64,000 bases of DNA. Origin: Bacteroidota bacterium. GTDB lineage: Bacteria > Bacteroidota > Bacteroidia > Bacteroidales > JAGNHN01. Below, one piece after another: positions 53,582 to 63,088 of this stretch. The position numbers were made by a program, and so were the translations under genes. Position 1 is the stretch's first letter. The number at the start of each line of letters is the position of its first letter. Below the pieces are notes generated by a model. That model was not told the origin of the DNA. It searched no databases and saw only the letters and a program-made list of their open reading frames with translations. The stretch spans positions 124,001 through 188,000 of the forward strand of contig JAKLHK010000002.1 of assembly GCA_022710185.1 (NCBI GenBank), given 5' to 3'.

Positions 53582-56281
53582 CTAATAATAATCCCTGAAA
53601 TCCTTCTTGCGGTTCAGCTTGAGGTCCTGCAGCATGGCCGACTTCACATTGATGGTGAAGTTCCAGCTCTTGCGGAAGCCCAGCGGGATCCAGTTGAATC
53701 GCATCTCCCAGCAGTGGAGGTCCCTGTAAATATCAACGGATGAGTAGGATATCTTCTTCTGAAGAATATCATAATTGGAACCGAAACCGATTTTCCATTT
53801 TGGGGTGAGGTTCACATCGCCGTTCAGCTGAAGCGTATGTGTGGTGACTTCGGCATCGCGCTCCCGCGTCAGCTTGTCGGCGAGAATACCGTATTGCACG
53901 GAATACGCTGCCGAAAGGTTCCAGGGGATGTTGAAGTCCACATAGTTCACCATATCCCGGTCGAGGTCGTTCCTCTCCCCTTCAGTTCCCTTGTCTGTCT
54001 CCCTGCGGGCTTGCAGGGCCTTGTCGTTGAGCCTCCAGTTGAGACTGAGTGCCCAGTTGGCATTGTCGAAGCGCAGCAGGCGCCCATGGGCGTCCCATTC
54101 ATAGCGGTCGATGTTGCGTCCGGTGCTATTTACCGCGTAAGGATCCCAGCGGCTGGAGTATGTCAGGAAAATATTGCGGAAAAGGGTGGTCCTCCCGCTC
54201 ATGGAGAGGGGCGCCCAGCGGAGGGAGTCCTTGGCCAGGTCATAGGAAGTAGTGAGGGTGAAGTTCTCAATGAGCACCACCTTGCGTGTGCCGCTCACGG
54301 TATCCTTGCGGCTCCTTACTTTCATCTCAAGATTATTTGCCAGGGAGAAATTGAGCCTTCCGGAACGGCCATCGGGCACCGTACCGAAAATGAATCCATC
54401 GTAATAGGAATACCGTCGCACATTGCCGCTGCCGTCGGTATACTCATCGTAGTATCCCCAGGCCGGGGTCCCGAAATCGGGGCGGTAGGAGAAGGAAAGG
54501 GTAGGCGTGAGTACATGACGGATGGCGGTAACCGGGCCCTTGCGGAAGTTGAACATACCGTAGATCCGGGTGGTGAGGCTGGAGGTGAAGCTGAAATCGC
54601 GCACCATATTGAGGCCATTCACCGTATCCTTCACGAGATAGCCTACTGTGGTATCATTGCCCTGGATGAGGGTATCGGTGTTCCATACCTGTTCCACCCT
54701 GCGCAGGTACCAGCGCTCATCATAATTTATGGTGTTGGTGAGGTTGAAGTACTTTAAAACTTTCAGTGAATTTGAGATGGGGATGGAATGTTTCATGCCG
54801 TGGGTGAAGCGATCCCACATCCCTTCACTGAAGAGCAGGGTGTCATAGGTGTTCAGCGCGTTGCGCGCATTCATCTTATACTGCACACTGATATTGTCGT
54901 ACCAGCGGGGCTTTCCTGCCCGCTGGGCGTTGCGCAGCGGATAGAAACGGTTCACCGAGAAACTGAGTTCGGGCAGGGTGAGGTCGAAGGCGTGGGTGAT
55001 CACATTCTGACGGTGGTTGAGCGATGCCGTGAGGAAGTATTTGCCCTCCCAGCTGGTCTGGTAGGCCACACTCGACTGGAAGGTATTGGAGAGGTAGTCG
55101 TTGGAAGAGGTGGGGTTGAACTGGTTGAACTTGGAACTGACAATGTTTACGCTGGAAGAGAAACGGCTGTTGGGGCGGGCTTTCTCGCTTTGCTGGTGGG
55201 TCCAGTTGATGGCATAGTCCCGGTTCTTGGCGTAATCCACTGAACCCTGGTCGCCTGTGATATTGAGGGCATACCTGAGTCCCAGGGACCCTCTGTACTT
55301 ATACCTGACATTGTAATTGGTCTTGGTCTTCACCGCCCAGCTTCCCCGGGTGTAAATATCGCCCCGGAGCTCCAGGTCGAGGTAGTCGTTAATGCCCCAG
55401 TAATAGCCGAAGTTCTCGAAGTAGAACCCCCGGTTGGCCGATTCGCCGTAGGTCGGGATAAGGATGCCGCTGCGTTGCCCCTTTTTGTTGGGAAAGAGCC
55501 CGAAGGGCACTACCAGGGGCGTAGGCACATCGGCGATGACCAGGTAGGCCGGTCCGGTGATGATCTTGTCGTCGGGGATTACCTTGCTGCGGGTGAAGCG
55601 GAACTCGAAATGGGGGTGCTCATTGCTGCAGGTGGTATACTTCCCGTGCCGGATATTGATGATGTCGTTCGGCAGCTTTTTTATAAGCTCCCCGTGTAGG
55701 TAGCCATCTCCATCCTGGGTAATCACCTGATATATCAGGCCTTTCCGGGTGTCAAAATTGTACTTCATCTCCCTGGCCCTGAACTCCTCGCCCCCTTCGG
55801 TGAATCGCGGGTTTCCTGCCAACCTTCCGGTGGAATCAGGCAGTCCCCTGGCATACAGTAGCTTATCGTCGAAGGCAATACGCACATAGTCCGACTCAAG
55901 GGTGATCTTCTCGTAGCCCAGGTTGCAGCCCCGGAACATATGCACCAGGTTGGAATCCAGGACCAGGCGGATGGAATCGGCGGCCTTGTATCTTACCGGG
56001 GCAGAGAACTGCTCTTTCTGTTTGAGGGTGGAAGGAAGGCGGATCAGGGTATCTGCAGGCAGGGTATCCGGATCAGTGGTAAGGGTATCGGGCACGAAAA
56101 GGGTATCTGGCCCGTTATTTGCAGTATCCGAAGTCTGAGCGCCAGCAAACAGCGATGAACCAAGGAACAGTCCAAGCAATATCAGCACCCTCAGGCCGGC
56201 CCGGTAAGGCTGGCCCTTGCTGCGATCCGGACGGTTTCTCGACTGTTCCAAGTAAATCGTACTTTTGTGCCTATGTGGCAT
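53582..56281 (-). CDS. lptD: Outer-membrane LPS assembly protein LptD-like
   Basis: The frame is open to 56314; I use the ATG at 56281 (MPHRHKSTIYLEQ), giving 899 residues, but the signal peptide core (LRVLILLGLFLGSSLFAGAQ) lies ~30 residues in, so a later start is possible. The N-terminal ~200 residues form OstA-like beta strands (LPSTLKQKEQFSAPVRYKAADSIRLVLD.. YVRIAFDDKLLYARGLPDSTG). The rest is a large beta-barrel of alternating hydrophobic strands (FENFGYYWGINDYLDLELRGDIYTRGSW and so on). The protein ends KDFRDYY. This is the Bacteroidota LptD type, inserting lipopolysaccharide into the outer membrane. It is divergent from the amidase gene. Confidence 0.85.
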   Translation of the reverse strand: MPHRHKSTIYLEQSRNRPDRSKGQPYRAGLRVLILLGLFLGSSLFAGAQTSDTANNGPDTLFVPDTLTTDPDTLPADTLIRLPSTLKQKEQFSAPVRYKAADSIRLVLDSNLVHMFRGCNLGYEKITLESDYVRIAFDDKLLYARGLPDSTGRLAGNPRFTEGGEEFRAREMKYNFDTRKGLIYQVITQDGDGYLHGELIKKLPNDIINIRHGKYTTCSNEHPHFEFRFTRSKVIPDDKIITGPAYLVIADVPTPLVVPFGLFPNKKGQRSGILIPTYGESANRGFYFENFGYYWGINDYLDLELRGDIYTRGSWAVKTKTNYNVRYKYRGSLGLRYALNITGDQGSVDYAKNRDYAINWTHQQSEKARPNSRFSSSVNIVSSKFNQFNPTSSNDYLSNTFQSSVAYQTSWEGKYFLTASLNHRQNVITHAFDLTLPELSFSVNRFYPLRNAQRAGKPRWYDNISVQYKMNARNALNTYDTLLFSEGMWDRFTHGMKHSIPISNSLKVLKYFNLTNTINYDERWYLRRVEQVWNTDTLIQGNDTTVGYLVKDTVNGLNMVRDFSFTSSLTTRIYGMFNFRKGPVTAIRHVLTPTLSFSYRPDFGTPAWGYYDEYTDGSGNVRRYSYYDGFIFGTVPDGRSGRLNFSLANNLEMKVRSRKDTVSGTRKVVLIENFTLTTSYDLAKDSLRWAPLSMSGRTTLFRNIFLTYSSRWDPYAVNSTGRNIDRYEWDAHGRLLRFDNANWALSLNWRLNDKALQARRETDKGTEGERNDLDRDMVNYVDFNIPWNLSAAYSVQYGILADKLTRERDAEVTTHTLQLNGDVNLTPKWKIGFGSNYDILQKKISYSSVDIYRDLHCWEMRFNWIPLGFRKSWNFTINVKSAMLQDLKLNRKKDFRDYY

Positions 56282-56355
56282 CCCTGCCGGAATGCCCGGA
56301 CCGGCAACCGGCACGGGACGCTGCTCAGTTGCCCAGGTTCAGGCGGGCAAAATTA
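56260..56355. promoter_or_regulatory. Divergent -7 elements between lptD and the amidase gene
   Basis: On the plus strand TACTTTTG (56260-56267) fits TAnnTTTG and could serve the amidase. On the minus strand TAATTTTG (56348-56355) fits it for lptD, about 67 bases ahead of the ATG at 56281. The plus-strand box lies at the very N-terminus of the lptD frame as annotated, which mildly favours a shorter lptD. Confidence 0.35.
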
Positions 56356-56387
56356 ACAAGAGCAGACTAAAAATAGAGATTATTCCG

Positions 56388-57515
56388 GTGAAACGATTTC
56401 TTGTCTGGTTTGGTATCCTCGCCCTCCTCTTCAATGTGCCCGCTTATGGCGACGGCAAGAAGACCTTCAAGGTAGTGATCGACGCTGGCCATGGGGGGCA
56501 CGACTCCGGCACCCGGGGCAAGCAGGTGTGGGAAAAAGACATCGCCCTGAAGCTGGCCCTCATGCTGGGTGAAAAGATTGGGAAGGAGATGCCCGACGTG
56601 GAGGTGGTATACACCCGCAAGACCGATGTGTTCATCGAGCTGCACCGCCGGGCCCAGATAGCCAACGAGCAACATGCCGACCTGTTTATCAGCATCCATT
56701 GCAACGGTGTGAAAAGCACCCAGCCCAAGGGGACCGAGACCTGGGTGATGGGGCTGCATAAGAGCGCGGCCAACCTGGAGGTGGCCAAGACGGAAAACGC
56801 GGTGATCCTGCTGGAGGACGATTACAGTGTCCAGTACGACGGGTTCGACCCCAACAGCCCCGAGGCCTATATCATTTTCTCATTTCTGCAGAATGCCTAT
56901 CTGGACCAGAGCCTGGAAATGGCCCGGCTGGTCCAGGATGAGTTCAGGGACAAGGCCGGGCGCATCGATCGCGGCGTGAAGCAGGCCGGTTTCCTGGTAC
57001 TGTACCGGACCACTATGCCGGGCATCCTCGTGGAAGCCGGATTCCTGAGCAACGCCACGGAAGAAGCCTACCTGGCCTCGGCCGAAGGTCAGGAAGAGAT
57101 TACGGGGTCCATATTCCGTGCCCTGAAGGCCTACCGGGAACAGCTGAATCGTCAGGGTATTCCCGGTCGCCCCAACGGACAGGCTTCCCCTTCTCCTGCT
57201 CCGAACAACACCGCAGCCAGCTCATCTGTGGCAAGCACTGTACCGGCCCAGGCCATACAGTTCGCGGTGCAGGTGAAGAGCTCACCCACGCGCGTAGCCC
57301 TGACCGATCCCCTGTTCAAGGGATTAGGTGAAATTGGGGAATATGAGCAGGAAGGAACCTGGAAGTATTATGTTAAAGGAGCCCGATCCTATGCCGAGGC
57401 CATGGAAATGCAGCGAAAACTGAAAGCCGCCGGGCATGGCGATGCCTTCGTCATCGCCTTCCGCAATGGCCGCCGTATCCCGGTGAACGAGGCAAGGCAG
57501 GCCCTGGGACAATGA
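56388..57515 (+). CDS. N-acetylmuramoyl-L-alanine amidase (AmiC type)
   Basis: The frame begins at 56265, but a GTG at 56388 starts VKRFLVWFGILALLFNVPAYGDG, a proper signal peptide; the product is 375 residues. The zinc amidase_3 domain spans ~25-245: VVIDAGHGGHDSGTRG with the first zinc His, EKDIALKLALMLG with the zinc Glu, DLFISIHCNGVKS with the second zinc His, and GILVEAGFLSN with the catalytic Glu. The C-terminal part, after a proline-rich linker, resembles a SPOR-like region (IQFAVQVKSSP.. YYVKGARSYAEAMEMQRKLKAAGHGDAFVIAF). It cleaves the lactyl-Ala bond of peptidoglycan in the periplasm, commonly at septa. An MlaD-like gene follows after 22 bases. Confidence 0.93.
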   Translation: MKRFLVWFGILALLFNVPAYGDGKKTFKVVIDAGHGGHDSGTRGKQVWEKDIALKLALMLGEKIGKEMPDVEVVYTRKTDVFIELHRRAQIANEQHADLFISIHCNGVKSTQPKGTETWVMGLHKSAANLEVAKTENAVILLEDDYSVQYDGFDPNSPEAYIIFSFLQNAYLDQSLEMARLVQDEFRDKAGRIDRGVKQAGFLVLYRTTMPGILVEAGFLSNATEEAYLASAEGQEEITGSIFRALKAYREQLNRQGIPGRPNGQASPSPAPNNTAASSSVASTVPAQAIQFAVQVKSSPTRVALTDPLFKGLGEIGEYEQEGTWKYYVKGARSYAEAMEMQRKLKAAGHGDAFVIAFRNGRRIPVNEARQALGQ

Positions 57516-57537
57516 TGAGAAACAAAAACCACCTGCT

Positions 57538-58533
57538 GTGAAAACACGTAAGGAGATCTGGATCGCGCTTGTGGCCGTGGCCGCCCTGGCTTTGTTCATC
57601 TGGGGGGTGAACTACCTCAAAGGCACCGACATGTTTACCCGGCAGCGCAGCTTTTATGCCGTATATCCGCGGATCGACGGGCTGTTGTCTTCCAGTCCTG
57701 TAACCATCAACGGAATGAAGATCGGCCAGGTAGGCGAAGTCCGCTTCATGGAGGACGGCAGCGCCCGCATCCTGGTGGAGATGCTCATCAGCAACCCTAT
57801 CCCCATCCCGGCAAACTCCGTCGCCGTGATCGCCAGTTCCGACATCCTGGGATCCAAGGAGGTGATCATCCGCCTGGGCGATACCACTGCCCTGGCCAGC
57901 TCAGGGGATACCCTGATCCCTGAACTCCAGTCGAGCCTGCAGGAAGAAGTGAACAAACAGGTGGCCCCGCTTAAGCGCAAGGCCGAAGACCTCATGTCGT
58001 CCATCGACTCCATGGTCACAATCATCAGCATGGTGCTCAATGAGGATATGCGCGCCAGCCTGGAGGGCAGCCTGGGTAACATTCAGCAGACCATAGCCAA
58101 CCTCAAGCACACCACCTATAACATCGACACCCTGGTCTCCAGCCAGCGCAACCGCATGGCCGGCATCATCACCAATGTGGAAAGCATCAGCAACAACCTC
58201 AGGGCCAACAACCAGACGATCACCACCATACTGGGGAACATGGGGAGGATCAGCGACAGTCTGGCCCGCGCCGACATCGCAGGCACCTTCGTGAGGGCCA
58301 ATACGGTACTCGCAGAAGTTCAGCTTATCACCCAGAAAATCGGACAGGGGGAAGGAAGCCTCGGCCTCCTCCTGGAAGACGAGCGGCTTTATGAGCGTCT
58401 CGACCGCTCCGCCCGCGATCTTGACCTCCTGCTCCAGGATGTGCGGCTCAACCCACACCGCTACCTGCATTTCTCGGTACTCGGACGCAACCCAAAGAAC
58501 AATCTATACGTTGCGCCGGATACGGCGAGGTGA
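57538..58533 (+). CDS. MlaD/MCE-domain protein
   Basis: A GTG at 57538 is the only start before the first membrane segment. The 331-residue protein has one N-terminal transmembrane helix (EIWIALVAVAALALFIWGVNYL), then an MCE domain (about 36-115: RSFYAVYPRIDGLLSSSPVTINGMKIGQVGEV.. ILGSKEVIIRLGD). A long helical region (about 145-300) with regular heptad spacing follows. MCE proteins bind phospholipid as ring-shaped oligomers and move lipid between the inner and outer membranes. The amidase-MlaD pair divergent from lptD is a recurrent Bacteroidota arrangement, but the ATPase and permease of an Mla system are not here. Confidence 0.88.
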   Translation: MKTRKEIWIALVAVAALALFIWGVNYLKGTDMFTRQRSFYAVYPRIDGLLSSSPVTINGMKIGQVGEVRFMEDGSARILVEMLISNPIPIPANSVAVIASSDILGSKEVIIRLGDTTALASSGDTLIPELQSSLQEEVNKQVAPLKRKAEDLMSSIDSMVTIISMVLNEDMRASLEGSLGNIQQTIANLKHTTYNIDTLVSSQRNRMAGIITNVESISNNLRANNQTITTILGNMGRISDSLARADIAGTFVRANTVLAEVQLITQKIGQGEGSLGLLLEDERLYERLDRSARDLDLLLQDVRLNPHRYLHFSVLGRNPKNNLYVAPDTAR

Positions 58534-58628
58534 GGAGGGTCGAGGGCAGGAACCTTCCCCACATCTGGCCATGCTTAGGGGAAAGAGTGCGAGGAAATCC
58601 TGGTTCAGATAATGGCTCAACGTAGAAT

Positions 58629-59375
58629 TCATGTGGGGTGGACATGATTGATCCAGCATACTTTGCCAAGGTAGAGCAGATGGCCGTCCCGGCTCAGCTT
58701 CCAGTAATACAGCCCCTGACTGCCGGGCGGCTGCAGTTGGGCTTTACCGTCACCGGTCATGGACTTCCCGAGTACTACTCCCCGGTTGTCGAGCAGCTCC
58801 AGCAGTAGTGTCTGGCCCTCCAAACCAAGATAGTTCAGTATCAAGGGCTGATCCATGCCCAGGGTATCTCCGGGTAGGGGGACGAGCACCTGCAGGGCGG
58901 GGTCGCGGAACACCATTCCGGCCAGGGGCTCAAGCTCAGGGCTGGGGGCGAAGGGATCGTGGCGGTCACCCCCGAAGATCCCCGACAGCCAGCGGCTGAA
59001 TGAGGCCTGCTCCCAGAGCGGGGCCCTGAGGATCAACATGCTCCCGGGCAGCAGAATGAGCAGGGCGATGGCGGCATATTTCAGCCAGCGCCGCCCGGCA
59101 GGTTTCAGTGGTTCCTCAACTGCCTCCCCCCGGCTGAAAAAAGGGTGGTCCCCTTCCTCCGGCAAACTATCGGTGTCGCGCAGGATTTGGTATACCTCGA
59201 TCACCGCCTCCCGGCATTCCTGGCATTCGCCCAGGTGCTCCTGTACCCCATCCGGAAGGTCCTCCATGCGATCCAGGGCCAGGGCATCGGCAGCCAGCGC
59301 CTGCCCCTCCCCGCTCAGGTGGGGGCCATCGAACAGGCCATCCCTTTGTCCTTCGTATACGTTGTGCTCTTTCAT
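58629..59375 (-). CDS. Anti-sigma-factor-like membrane protein
   Basis: The 248-residue product has an N-terminal cytoplasmic part with a zinc-type anti-sigma motif, EHLGECQECREAV (H-x3-C-x2-C), near residues 47-56. A single transmembrane helix (AAIALLILLPGSMLILRA) lies around residues 105-122. The periplasmic C-terminal half includes an Ig-like strand series (LNYLGLEGQTLLLELLDNRG.. LYYWKLSRDGHLLYLGK). This is the usual layout of anti-sigma factors that hold a sigma factor at the membrane until a signal arrives. Its ATG overlaps the stop of the sigma-like gene by four bases, so the two are coupled, which strongly supports the assignment. Confidence 0.72.
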   Translation of the reverse strand: MKEHNVYEGQRDGLFDGPHLSGEGQALAADALALDRMEDLPDGVQEHLGECQECREAVIEVYQILRDTDSLPEEGDHPFFSRGEAVEEPLKPAGRRWLKYAAIALLILLPGSMLILRAPLWEQASFSRWLSGIFGGDRHDPFAPSPELEPLAGMVFRDPALQVLVPLPGDTLGMDQPLILNYLGLEGQTLLLELLDNRGVVLGKSMTGDGKAQLQPPGSQGLYYWKLSRDGHLLYLGKVCWINHVHPT

Positions 59376-60163
59376 AATCTGATCTTCAATTCATTCATCC
59401 TGGGTTGCTCCAGGGACTTGTGACCGGGCAGGAAGTACCGCTCTGCCAGAAGCTGTACCGTTTCCTCGGTGTGCCTGGTCCCCCTGGAGCGGTTCATGAG
59501 GTATACCAGGTCGTTGATACGCATGCGTATCCATTTGCGCACCGCCTCCCGACTGCCGTGCTTGCCTTCGGCACGCACACTCAGACGGCCCAGCAGGTCA
59601 AAAAGACGGGGATCGTCCTCTTCGTCCACCGTTCTCAGTTCCTTCAGCCAGGACTGCAGCTCCTTCATTCCGGCATCCGCTACATAGGCACGCAGTTCCT
59701 CCGGCTCCAGGGGGATACGGTAATAGGCCTTGAGGAACAGCCTGAGTTTGTGCTCTTTTTTGCCGAACAGGCTGACCGCTTTGCCGAAAAACTCTACTTC
59801 CTGCCGGATCACCAGTTCGGACAGCGGACTGATGTAAGTCACCATGAAGTCCGGAGGCTCCTGGAACACCCGTGCAGTGCACGTGCGGTGGTTCTGGCGG
59901 ATGGTATCGCGGCAGAGGTTGCGAAAGATGGTGGTGCAATAGGTCCGGAGCATGGAACGCTCGTTGTACTGCTCGCGTATGCTTGGGATACGTTGAATGA
60001 AGGCGTCCAGGATCTGGTGTACGTATTCCTGCTTGTCTTCCGGATCGATATACCCTGAACTTACATGCATCTGGACGATGGTATCCACCAGATAGAGATA
60101 TTTCCCCATGAGCGCACCGGGATCGGTGTGCAGCAGGCGAAGGTCTTCCGCGTTTGGGTCCAT
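59372..60163 (-). CDS. Divergent sigma-70-like protein
   Basis: The start is set at the ATG at 60163 (MDPNAEDLRLLHTDPGALMG); upstream extension lacks family features. The 263-residue protein has an N-terminal sigma-70 region 2-like helix set: LMGKYLYLVDTIVQMHV, DPEDKQEYVHQILDAF and RSMLRTYCTTIFRNLCRDTIRQ, the last typical of the -10 binding helix. The C-terminal part (LRAYVADAGMKELQSWLKEL.. SREAVRKWIRMRINDLVYLM) does not show a normal region 4 helix-turn-helix and is longer than in ECF factors. With an anti-sigma-like partner directly downstream, it probably directs a stress or surface regulon. A non-sigma DNA-binding role remains possible. Confidence 0.65.
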   Translation of the reverse strand: MDPNAEDLRLLHTDPGALMGKYLYLVDTIVQMHVSSGYIDPEDKQEYVHQILDAFIQRIPSIREQYNERSMLRTYCTTIFRNLCRDTIRQNHRTCTARVFQEPPDFMVTYISPLSELVIRQEVEFFGKAVSLFGKKEHKLRLFLKAYYRIPLEPEELRAYVADAGMKELQSWLKELRTVDEEDDPRLFDLLGRLSVRAEGKHGSREAVRKWIRMRINDLVYLMNRSRGTRHTEETVQLLAERYFLPGHKSLEQPRMNELKIRL

Positions 60164-60387
60164 GGTTGACAGGACGGCAGGTTCTAAGGTCACCCTGACC
60201 AAATAAATATACGTTTTACCCCCCCTGAAACGGAAAGAAATAAGGCAAGATTTTTTCACTCCATTAAGTCCGCCCCTATATATCACTGATAATAAACACA
60301 TTAACGGTTCCCCTCAGGAAGCGTCCGGACGATCCTTCCCAAGCGCAGAATTCCTTAATTTGCGGTCTGCACATAACTGATCAGCAT

Positions 60388-60765
60388 ATGAAGACGATCA
60401 TCAGCACAAGCAAGGCCCCCAAGGCCATCGGGCCATACAGTCAGGCCACCCTGACCAACGGCATACTATACATTTCGGGCCAGGTGCCTCTGGATCCTGC
60501 CACCGGCAGCCTGGTTGAAGGCGGGATACGGGAACAGACCAACCAGGTGATGGAGAATATCCGCGCCATACTGGATGAAGCGGGCTACTCCTTCGCTGAT
60601 GTGGTAAAGTCTACCTGCCTGTTGTCCGACATGTCGGACTTTGCTGCCATGAACGAGGTGTATGGAAGCTATTACACCCAGGATCCCCCGGCCCGCGCGG
60701 CCTTTGCCGTAAAGGGCCTGCCCCTGGGCGCCCTGATCGAAATCGAGACCATCGCCATCAAATAG
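60388..60765 (+). CDS. ridA: RidA family enamine/imine deaminase
   Basis: The 125-residue protein is a full RidA: KAPKAIGPYSQATLTNGILYISGQVPLDPATG at the N-terminus, QTNQVMENIRAILDEAGYSFADVVKSTCLL in the middle and PPARAAFAVKGLPLGALIEIETIAIK at the end, with the substrate-binding Arg in PARAA. It hydrolyses reactive 2-aminoacrylate and related enamines formed by pyridoxal enzymes, preventing damage to cytoplasmic proteins. dpp11 begins six bases later, so an operon is likely. TTAATTTG just upstream (about 60355) is one base off the -7 consensus. Confidence 0.95.
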   Translation: MKTIISTSKAPKAIGPYSQATLTNGILYISGQVPLDPATGSLVEGGIREQTNQVMENIRAILDEAGYSFADVVKSTCLLSDMSDFAAMNEVYGSYYTQDPPARAAFAVKGLPLGALIEIETIAIK

Positions 60766-60771
60766 AATCCC

Positions 60772-62937
60772 ATGAAGCAGGTACAGCGTTTCCTGGCCGG
60801 CATCAGCCTGGTGCTGGCCCTCCCCTTGTCGGCAGGCGAAGGCATGTGGATCCCTTCCCTGCTGGGCCAGCTCAACCAGGCCGAGATGGGGCAGATGGGC
60901 TTTCGTCTGACGGCCGAGGACATATACAGCCTGAACCATTCCAGCATGAAGGATGCTGTGGTGCTCTTCGGCAGGGGTTGCACAGGCGAGATCGTTTCGT
61001 CCGAAGGCCTGCTACTGACCAACCATCACTGCGGACTGGGGCAGGTACAGCAGCACTCTTCGGTTGAGCACGACTACCTCACGCATGGTTTCTGGGCCAT
61101 GAGCCGGGAGGAAGAGCTGCCCAATCCCGGCCTGAGCGTGAGCCTGCTCAAGTACATGGAGGACGTCACCGACCGGGTTCTGGCCGATATCCCGGAAGGA
61201 GCGAAGGAGAAGGAACGTATGGAGATCATCGAGGGCCACATCAGGGATATTGTCAAGGAGGCCACCAAAGACACCCATTATGAAGCGGAGGTGAGGCCAT
61301 TTTATTACGGCAACACCTGGTACCTTTTCGTTACCGAGGTATTCCGCGATGTAAGGCTGGTGGGGGCACCGCCTTCTTCCATCGGCAAATTCGGCGGGGA
61401 CACCGATAACTGGATGTGGCCCAGGCATACCGGGGACTTCGCCGTGTTCCGCATCTATGCTTCTCCGGAAAACAAGCCCGCCGCCTATGCCAAAGAAAAC
61501 GTGCCATACACCCCAGCCCATCATTTCCCGGTAAGCATTTCCGGGATCAGGGAAGGGGACTTCACCCTGGTGTTCGGTTATCCCGGCTCCACGGAACAGT
61601 TCATCACCAGCGATGCCGTCCGCCTCACCACCGAAGTTCACAACCCCATTGCCATTGAAGCCCGCAGGATACGGCTGGACCTCTTCGAGAAGCACATGAA
61701 GACAGACGATAAGGTGAGGATACAATACACCACCAAGCATGCGCGCATTGCCAATGGATGGAAGAAATGGATAGGTGAAAACAGGGGCATCGAGCGATTG
61801 GGCACAGTACAGGTGAAACAACAGCAGGAGGCTGCCTTTGGCGAGTGGGTACAGAAAGATCCCGAACTCACCGAACGGTACGGCCGTCTGCTGACTGAGT
61901 TCAAGGACGTGTATGCGCGATATACCCCTGCCACCCGCCAGTCGACCTATATTACGGAAGCAGCCCTGGCTGCAGAGGTGCTGCGGCTGCCCGGACGCTT
62001 CTTCGACCTGATCGACTATGCCGCCGGAAAGGACGCCACATCCGAAGGGCTGAAAGAACAGGGGGCCAAACTCTGGCCCCGCATGGCTTCCTTCTACAAG
62101 GACTACGATGCCGCCACGGACCAGGACGTAATGGCCTCCACCCTGAAGTATTACTGGGACAATATGAGCACCACCTATGTCCCGCCATACCTGCGTAAGC
62201 TCTACAAAAAGCACCGCGGTGACTTTCAGTCCATGGCCGCGCATATCATGGGGCGCAGCGTGTTCTGCCGTCCTGGGGAGATCGAAGCTATGCTCAAGAG
62301 CGGCCAAAGGAAACCTATCCGCGCCCTGCAGCAGGACCCCGCGATGCTCATCGCCGAAGGCTTCATCGACTATCACGACGCCTGCCTGCTCCCGGTGACA
62401 GAGGCTTCCGAAAGCCGACTGGACAGCCTTTATCGCTGCTATGTCGCCGCCATCATGAAGATGCAGCCCGAGCGAAGGTTCTATCCCGATGCCAACCTTA
62501 CGCTACGCGTGACCTACGGACAGGTTGATGACTACTTCCCACGGGATGCAGTGCGTTACAAGCACTTCACTACGCTCGACGGCATCATGGAAAAGGAGGC
62601 GATGGGAGTGTATGACTATGGGGTACCCGAGCGGCTGAGGGAGTTGCATGCCGCACAGGACTATGGCGATTATGCCGCGGAGGACGGGTTGATGCATACC
62701 TGTTTTACCGCAAGTAACCACACTACCGGAGGCAACTCAGGCAGCCCGGTGATCAACGCCGAGGGCCACCTCATCGGCATCAACTTCGACCGGAACTGGG
62801 AAGGGACCATGAGTGACATCGACTACGATCCCGATCAGTGCCGTAATATCAGCCTCGACATCCGTTACTGCCTGTTTATCATCGACGTTTATGCCGGTGC
62901 CCGTCACCTGGTGGAGGAGATGACGGTGGTGAAGTGA
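60772..62937 (+). CDS. dpp11: S46 dipeptidyl-peptidase, DPP11-like (acidic P1)
   Basis: The 721-residue protein has a signal peptide (residues 1-21) and the S46 chymotrypsin-fold signature: LLTNHHCG with His86, the FGGDTDNWMWPRHTGDF block with the catalytic Asp, and GGNSGSPV with Ser656. Eighteen residues after the Ser, the substrate-pocket position is Arg674 in NFDRNW. In characterised DPP11 enzymes Arg at this site gives Asp/Glu specificity at P1, whereas DPP7 has Gly. It therefore probably removes dipeptides ending in acidic residues from oligopeptides in the periplasm. The C-terminus (DIRYCLFIIDVYAGARHLVEEM) is typical of the family. It follows ridA in one transcript. Confidence 0.92.
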   Translation: MKQVQRFLAGISLVLALPLSAGEGMWIPSLLGQLNQAEMGQMGFRLTAEDIYSLNHSSMKDAVVLFGRGCTGEIVSSEGLLLTNHHCGLGQVQQHSSVEHDYLTHGFWAMSREEELPNPGLSVSLLKYMEDVTDRVLADIPEGAKEKERMEIIEGHIRDIVKEATKDTHYEAEVRPFYYGNTWYLFVTEVFRDVRLVGAPPSSIGKFGGDTDNWMWPRHTGDFAVFRIYASPENKPAAYAKENVPYTPAHHFPVSISGIREGDFTLVFGYPGSTEQFITSDAVRLTTEVHNPIAIEARRIRLDLFEKHMKTDDKVRIQYTTKHARIANGWKKWIGENRGIERLGTVQVKQQQEAAFGEWVQKDPELTERYGRLLTEFKDVYARYTPATRQSTYITEAALAAEVLRLPGRFFDLIDYAAGKDATSEGLKEQGAKLWPRMASFYKDYDAATDQDVMASTLKYYWDNMSTTYVPPYLRKLYKKHRGDFQSMAAHIMGRSVFCRPGEIEAMLKSGQRKPIRALQQDPAMLIAEGFIDYHDACLLPVTEASESRLDSLYRCYVAAIMKMQPERRFYPDANLTLRVTYGQVDDYFPRDAVRYKHFTTLDGIMEKEAMGVYDYGVPERLRELHAAQDYGDYAAEDGLMHTCFTASNHTTGGNSGSPVINAEGHLIGINFDRNWEGTMSDIDYDPDQCRNISLDIRYCLFIIDVYAGARHLVEEMTVVK

Positions 62938-62943
62938 GCGCAG

Positions 62944-62976
62944 ATTCTCCGCGGCTTTGCGCCGTGGCGAGAAATG
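62944..62976. terminator. Imperfect stem-loop after dpp11
   Basis: ATTCTCCGCGGC pairs with GCCGTGGCGAGAAAT with a two-base bulge, around TTTGC. It lies a few bases past the dpp11 stop. There is no downstream T run. Its sequence resembles a short intergenic repeat I have seen scattered in other Bacteroidota genomes; that is memory, not a search. Confidence 0.35.
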
Positions 62977-63088
62977 ATTCTTAAGCGGACAGCGAGAAAC
63001 GTGAAGCTGACCAACCGCCGCCATTATCCTTTGATCAGTTCAATTGAGCGATGAGAATTGCGCAATGAGCAATGAATTTTGTAATCCC

